A stretch of DNA of 56,931 nucleotides from Nocardia brasiliensis IFM 10847 (GTDB lineage Bacteria > Actinomycetota > Actinomycetes > Mycobacteriales > Mycobacteriaceae): assembly GCF_000710915.1 (NCBI RefSeq), contig NZ_BAUA01000190.1, positions 1-56,931 on the forward strand, in the 5' to 3' direction. Positions 52,899-56,931 of the stretch are shown here, one piece after another. The notes under the pieces were generated by a model that ran no database searches, was not told the DNA's origin, and saw only the letters and a program-made list of their open reading frames with translations. The translations under genes and the position numbers were made by a program. Position 1 is the stretch's first letter, and every line of letters begins with the position of its first letter.

Positions 52899-53710
52899 GC
52901 GGCACTCCCCGCGAAGACGTGCTCGTCGAGCCATTCGGTGAAACGGCCACGGTCCCGGCTGATCGGGTCCCACGCCGCGTAGAACGCGTTGTCGCGTTCG
53001 GAATACCCTTGCGCGTAGGACGGATGCGCGCCGCCGGGCACCGCGGCGACCGCGGTGATCGCCCACGCCGGCAGCACGATCGCGCCGGGCACCGGGGTGA
53101 GTTCGTCGACGATCTCCTCGACGGTGACCAGGCTCTGCCGCGCGGCCAGCACGGCCTCCTTCTGCACCCCGAGCAGCCCCCACAGCTGCACGTTCCCGGC
53201 CCGGTCCGCCCGCTGGGCATGGATCACGGTGACATCCGGCCGCAGCGCGGGCACGGCGGTGAGCTGTTCGCCGGTGAACGGGCAGCTGATCGGCTTGATG
53301 GTCGCGGTGACGGACGGCAGGTCGGTGCCGACGTAGCCGCGCAGCACCGCGAACGGCAGACCGGAGGCCCCCGCGACGTAGCGGTTGGCCATGCCCGCGT
53401 GGCTGTGTTCCTCCAGCTCCAGCGCGTTCGGCCAGGCGTGCTCCACCGCGTCGCGGAAGCGGTGCAGCGAACCGACACCCGGATTGCCGCCCCACGAGAA
53501 CACCAGTCTGGCCGCGCAGCCCGCGCCGATCAGCTGGTCGTACACGATGTCCGGGGTCATCCGCACCAGGGTCAGCCCGCGCAGGCGCTGCCGGATGATC
53601 TCCTGCCCGGCAGCCACCGGAATCAGGTGCGTGAAACCCTCCAGGGCGACGGTGTCGCCGTCGTGCACGAGCTCGGCCACCGCGGTCGCCAAGGACGAAA
53701 TCCTGGCCAT
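52895..53710 (-). CDS. pcaI: 3-Oxoadipate CoA-transferase subunit A
   Basis: 271 aa. 'DGDTVALEGFTHLIPVAAG', 'FSWGGNPGVGSLHRFRDA' and 'HAQRADRAGNVQLWG' are CoA-transferase alpha-subunit motifs. AGGAG 5 bases before ATG 53710; begins 2 bases after the pobA stop. Confidence 0.92.
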   Translation of the reverse strand: MARISSLATAVAELVHDGDTVALEGFTHLIPVAAGQEIIRQRLRGLTLVRMTPDIVYDQLIGAGCAARLVFSWGGNPGVGSLHRFRDAVEHAWPNALELEEHSHAGMANRYVAGASGLPFAVLRGYVGTDLPSVTATIKPISCPFTGEQLTAVPALRPDVTVIHAQRADRAGNVQLWGLLGVQKEAVLAARQSLVTVEEIVDELTPVPGAIVLPAWAITAVAAVPGGAHPSYAQGYSERDNAFYAAWDPISRDRGRFTEWLDEHVFAGSAA

Positions 53711-53712
53711 GC

Positions 53713-54915
53713 TCACTCCTTTCGTCGTTCGGTCGGTTTCCGGTGCTGCCAGCCGGTGTAGGCGTCCGCGAAATAGGCAGCGCCGTACCGTGATCCGGTG
53801 ATCAGCGCGAGTTCGCCGCGCTGGCGCTCGATATCGAAGGGCGACGCACCATCGATGCTGTGCAGCATGGTGGTCGCCCAGTAGGAAAAGTGCTGGGCTC
53901 GCCACACCCGGTCCAGGGCTCGCTCGGTGTACCGGTCCAGCACATCCGGGTCACGCCGGGCATAGAACTCGGCGATCTCCTCCGCCAGCACCGCGACATC
54001 GGCGAGGGCGAGGTTCAGTCCTTTCGCACCGGTGGGCGGCACCGTATGCGCCGCATCGCCGGCCAGCAGCAGGTTCCCATGGCGCATCGGCGCGGTGACG
54101 AACGACCGGAACGGCAGCACCGTCTTCGCGACGATCGGGCCCTCCCGCAGGGCGAACCCGTTGCCGTCGACGCGGCGGCGCAGCTGCGACCAGATCCGAT
54201 CGTCGTCCCATTCCTCCGGCCGCGTCCCGAGCGGGCACTGGAAATACATCCGCTGCAACGCCTCGGTGCGCCGGCTGATCAGCGCGAAACCGAACTCCGA
54301 ATGGGCGTAGATCAATTCGTCGTTCGAGGGCGGCGCTTCGGTGAGCACCCCGAACCACGCGAAAGGGTACTCGCGCAACCAGACTTTGCGGACTCCGGGC
54401 GGGTAGGCGTGCCGGCAGATCGAGCGCGAGCCGTCCGCGCCGACGAGCAGATCCGCCTCGACGCGCACCGGGCCGCCGCATGATTCGGTGAACGCGACGG
54501 TCGGACGGTCGCCGGAGATATCGACGGCCGTGCCGGTCACGCCGTAGCGCACGTCCCCGCCGTCGGCGCTGCGCCGCCGCGACAGGTCCAGGAACACCTC
54601 GGTTTGCGGGTAGAGCCACACGGATTCGCCGACCGACTCCTGGAAGTCGATGCGATGGTTCGCGCCGTCGAACCGCAGCACCACGCCGTTGTGCCGGTCA
54701 CCCGCGGTGAGCACCCGGTCCGACACCCCCGAATCCACCAGCAGCCGAACCGAACCCGCCTCGAGGATGCCCGCCCGGATGGTGCTCGCGATATCGTCGT
54801 ACCAGCGGTGATCGACGACAATGCTGTCGATCCCGGCGCAGGACAGCAGATGCGAGAGCAGCAGGCCGGCCGGGCCCGCGCCGACGATCGCCACCTGCGT
54901 GCGGATATCCCTCAC
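53713..54915 (-). CDS. pobA: 4-Hydroxybenzoate 3-monooxygenase
   Basis: 400-aa FAD aromatic hydroxylase making protocatechuate. GxGxxG in 'VAIVGAGPAGLLLSHLL', DG motif 'DLLVGADGSRS' and GD motif 'GDAAHTVPPTGAKGLNLA'. GTG 54915 overlaps the transporter stop; the much longer open frame above is a shadow through the transporter gene. Confidence 0.95.
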   Translation of the reverse strand: MRDIRTQVAIVGAGPAGLLLSHLLSCAGIDSIVVDHRWYDDIASTIRAGILEAGSVRLLVDSGVSDRVLTAGDRHNGVVLRFDGANHRIDFQESVGESVWLYPQTEVFLDLSRRRSADGGDVRYGVTGTAVDISGDRPTVAFTESCGGPVRVEADLLVGADGSRSICRHAYPPGVRKVWLREYPFAWFGVLTEAPPSNDELIYAHSEFGFALISRRTEALQRMYFQCPLGTRPEEWDDDRIWSQLRRRVDGNGFALREGPIVAKTVLPFRSFVTAPMRHGNLLLAGDAAHTVPPTGAKGLNLALADVAVLAEEIAEFYARRDPDVLDRYTERALDRVWRAQHFSYWATTMLHSIDGASPFDIERQRGELALITGSRYGAAYFADAYTGWQHRKPTERRKE

Positions 54916-56144
54916 GCCGGTCGCACTTTTCGCTCGAGCTGCGGCTCGGACGCGACCGGGACGAGTCCGTCCACGGTGGTCCGCGGCACCGCGGCCATGG
55001 CGAGCAGGCCGATGCCCGCCACCGCCGCGAAGAGATAGAAGCCCCACGGGTTCGCCGACCCGACGACGATGAGCCAGCCCGTGATCGTCGGACCGAAGAT
55101 CGCCCCCAGCCTGCCTACTCCGGCAGCGAAACCCATTGCGGTCGCACGGATCTCGGCGGGATAGGCCTGCGTCACGTACGCGTAGATGAGTACCTGCGCA
55201 GAGAAGACGAAGACACCCGTGACGAGCACCAGCGTATTGAGCAGCGCGGTGCTGGAGATCCGCACGCTGAGCACCGCCAAGAACAGCGCCGCGGCGGCGA
55301 ACCACACCAGGACCGTCGGTTTGATCCCGCGCCGGTCGGCGAGCGCACCGGCGGCGAGCAGGCCGATGACCGCGCCGACGTTCAGCATCAGCAGCACGGT
55401 CAACGAGGTCGACATGTTGTATCCGGCGTCGCGCATCAGCTTGGGCAACCAGGTGTTCAAGCCGTACACGAGCAGCAGGCCCATGAACGATCCGACCCAA
55501 ACCCCCAGCGTCGCACGCACATACAGCGGACGCAGCAGCACGGTGGGCCGCAGCCGGTTCGGCGCCGCCTTGGCCGCCAGGTACGCTTGCGACTCCGGCA
55601 GCTTGGCCCACAGCACCGGCAGCAAAAGGAAACCGGCCGCGCCACCCGCATAGAACAGCGGCTCCCAGTGCGGGATCACCCGCAGCGCGAGCAGCGCGGT
55701 CAGTACCGCGCCGGTGTGATAGCCGGTCATCGTGATCGTGCTCGCGAACGCGCGCCGCGCCGGCGGCATGTGCTCGGCCATGAACGTCAGAGCGGTCGGC
55801 AGGCAGGCGCCCAGACCGATGCCCGCGATCAGCCGGAACACGGCGAAAACGCCCACCGAACCGGCCAGCGGTATCGCGGCGGTGAACAGCGAGAACACCG
55901 CGATCGAGCAGAGCAGCATTCGTCGCCTGCCATAGCGGTCCGCTATCGGCCCGGAGGCCGTCGCGCCGACGGCGACGCCGACCAGGGAGATGGTGGCGGC
56001 GAAGGTGGCACTCGCCGCGGTGAATCCGAGATGGCGCTGGTCGATGAGGGTGGGAATGACGGCGCCGAGCACGACGAGGTCGTAGCCCTCCAGCAGCACG
56101 GTCAGCCAGCAGAGCACCGCCGGCCAGGACAACAACTTCTTCAT
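54912..56144 (-). CDS. pcaK: MFS aromatic acid transporter (PcaK-like, AAHS family)
   Basis: 410 aa, twelve hydrophobic segments. 'EGYDLVVLGAVIPTL' in helix 1 and 'GPIADRYGRRRML' in loop 2-3 are AAHS-family marks for proton-coupled uptake of 4-hydroxybenzoate/protocatechuate. First gene of the operon; substrate inferred from context. Confidence 0.9.
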   Translation of the reverse strand: MKKLLSWPAVLCWLTVLLEGYDLVVLGAVIPTLIDQRHLGFTAASATFAATISLVGVAVGATASGPIADRYGRRRMLLCSIAVFSLFTAAIPLAGSVGVFAVFRLIAGIGLGACLPTALTFMAEHMPPARRAFASTITMTGYHTGAVLTALLALRVIPHWEPLFYAGGAAGFLLLPVLWAKLPESQAYLAAKAAPNRLRPTVLLRPLYVRATLGVWVGSFMGLLLVYGLNTWLPKLMRDAGYNMSTSLTVLLMLNVGAVIGLLAAGALADRRGIKPTVLVWFAAAALFLAVLSVRISSTALLNTLVLVTGVFVFSAQVLIYAYVTQAYPAEIRATAMGFAAGVGRLGAIFGPTITGWLIVVGSANPWGFYLFAAVAGIGLLAMAAVPRTTVDGLVPVASEPQLERKVRPA

Positions 56145-56246
56145 AGGGAGTTCGTTTCTGGTGTGCAGTTGTGAGTGCCATCACGCTACGATCGGCCCCA
56201 TCAGAAATCCAATAGATGTTTTTCCCCACTTGCATAGAGGAGATCT
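56145..56246. promoter_or_regulatory. Divergent promoter region of the pca operon and lysR
   Basis: 102-base AT-richer gap between the transporter and LysR starts. LysR-family proteins usually bind such gaps; I did not find a clear T-N11-A dyad that I would assert. Confidence 0.4.
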
Positions 56247-56931
56247 ATGGGCGCGGAGTTCGATCTCAACCTCGTCCGAACCTTCGTGCTGCTGTACGAA
56301 ACCCGCAGCGTGACCGCGGCGGCCGACGTCCTCGGCGTCACTCAGCCCACGGTCAGTTACGGACTGGGCAAACTGCGCCGACGTTTCGGCGACGAGCTGT
56401 TCGTGCGCGGTCCCGGCGGTCTGGTCCCGAGTTCGGAGGCCGAACGGCTCTATCCGCCGCTACGCAACGCCATCGAGCAGATGGACGCAACCATCGGCGC
56501 GACAGCGGAATTCGATCTTTCCGGGCCGATCAGCTTCGCCATCGGGCTCACCGACCTCGGCGAGGTCAATTCGCTGCCGCGGGTGCTCGCGGAGCTCACC
56601 GCCCGCGCGCCCGCCGCGAGCCTGCAGGTGCGTGCGTTCGACATCGCCACCGCGACCGACGAACTCACCCGGGGCCGGGTCGACGCGATCGTGGCCACCC
56701 CGATCCTGGACTCGGCGCGGCTCAGCAGGCTGCCGCTGTTCACCGAGGGCTACGCGGGCATGGTCGCGGTCGACCATCCGCGTCTACAGAGCCAGGCCCC
56801 CACCGATGCCGAACTGCGTGCCGAACGGCATATCGTCGTGGACGGCGCCACCGGCCACCCCGCGCCCAGGCACGCCCTGCGCGCACACGGCCTGGAGCGT
56901 CGAATCGCGGTCCGGGTAACCCGTTTCGCCA
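56247..56931 (+). CDS. LysR-family regulator, truncated by the window end
   Basis: ATG 56247 with GAGGAG 4 bases upstream; 228 codons are visible and the gene runs off the window. Winged helix at 1-65 ('FDLNLVRTFVLLYETRSVTA', 'LGVTQPTVSYGLGKLR') then a co-inducer domain. Divergent from the pobA/pca operon, so probably its activator, responding to an aromatic acid or pathway intermediate. Confidence 0.92.
   Translation, partial: MGAEFDLNLVRTFVLLYETRSVTAAADVLGVTQPTVSYGLGKLRRRFGDELFVRGPGGLVPSSEAERLYPPLRNAIEQMDATIGATAEFDLSGPISFAIGLTDLGEVNSLPRVLAELTARAPAASLQVRAFDIATATDELTRGRVDAIVATPILDSARLSRLPLFTEGYAGMVAVDHPRLQSQAPTDAELRAERHIVVDGATGHPAPRHALRAHGLERRIAVRVTRFA

Noticed and set aside
53713..56235. 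Single 840-aa minus-strand protein
   Set aside because: Only the pobA part is coding; the rest is an out-of-frame reading through the transporter gene.

Overview
The window is high-GC actinobacterial DNA: GTG and TTG starts, many 4-base ATGA/GTGA stop-start overlaps, SARP/BTAD regulators and a pca ring-cleavage operon. The gene content and the fluorinase sequence suggest a Nocardia, probably close to N. brasiliensis, one of the few bacteria reported to carry a fluorinase. This is inference from memory, not a search.

Layout: (1) 42-5858, general accessory genes: PhyH-type dioxygenase, alpha/beta hydrolase, secreted M14 carboxypeptidase, YbdK-type ligase, CsbD protein and an SDR. (2) 5989-16525, a bidirectional lux-like locus. 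The minus arm has an unknown 432-aa protein, a LuxC-type acyl reductase, an opine-dehydrogenase-like enzyme, a threonine-synthase-like PLP enzyme, a LuxA-like monooxygenase and a flavin halogenase. The plus arm has a ferredoxin, LuxE and LuxD. All three parts of the bioluminescence fatty-acid reductase are present beside a LuxA-like enzyme. (3) 16483-29240, an organofluorine cluster: Na+/H+ antiporter, fluorinase, SAH hydrolase, 5'-fluoro-5'-deoxyadenosine phosphorylase, APRT, MtnA-type isomerase, a two-domain 4-fluorothreonine transaldolase, XRE-cupin regulator, EamA exporter, LuxR-type regulator without a phospho-acceptor, a universal stress protein and a YbaK-type aminoacyl-tRNA deacylase. 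As read, this is a nearly self-contained 4-fluorothreonine cassette covering synthesis, removal of inhibitory by-products, tRNA proofreading and export.

(4) 29432-43108, a poorly described cassette. A six-gene minus operon encodes a triple-domain wall hydrolase, an acidic-repeat protein with a hydrolase motif, two unknown proteins, a HETGH metalloprotein and an 805-aa protein with a basic amphipathic segment. None of them has a signal peptide I can see. OsmC lies at the 3' end, and two paralogous BTAD regulators flank an M1-type metalloprotease. (5) 43232-47175, an alpha/beta hydrolase, a quinone-reductase-like MDR enzyme divergent from a TetR regulator across a perfect 20-bp palindrome, and a GlcD-type FAD oxidase. 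(6) 47195-56931, a ten-gene 4-hydroxybenzoate/protocatechuate operon (transporter, pobA, pcaIJFHGBDC) divergent from a LysR regulator cut by the window end.

The most notable content is regions 2 and 3, which abut with overlapping 3' ends. I see no tRNA, rRNA, CRISPR array, insertion sequence or recognisable fluoride riboswitch.
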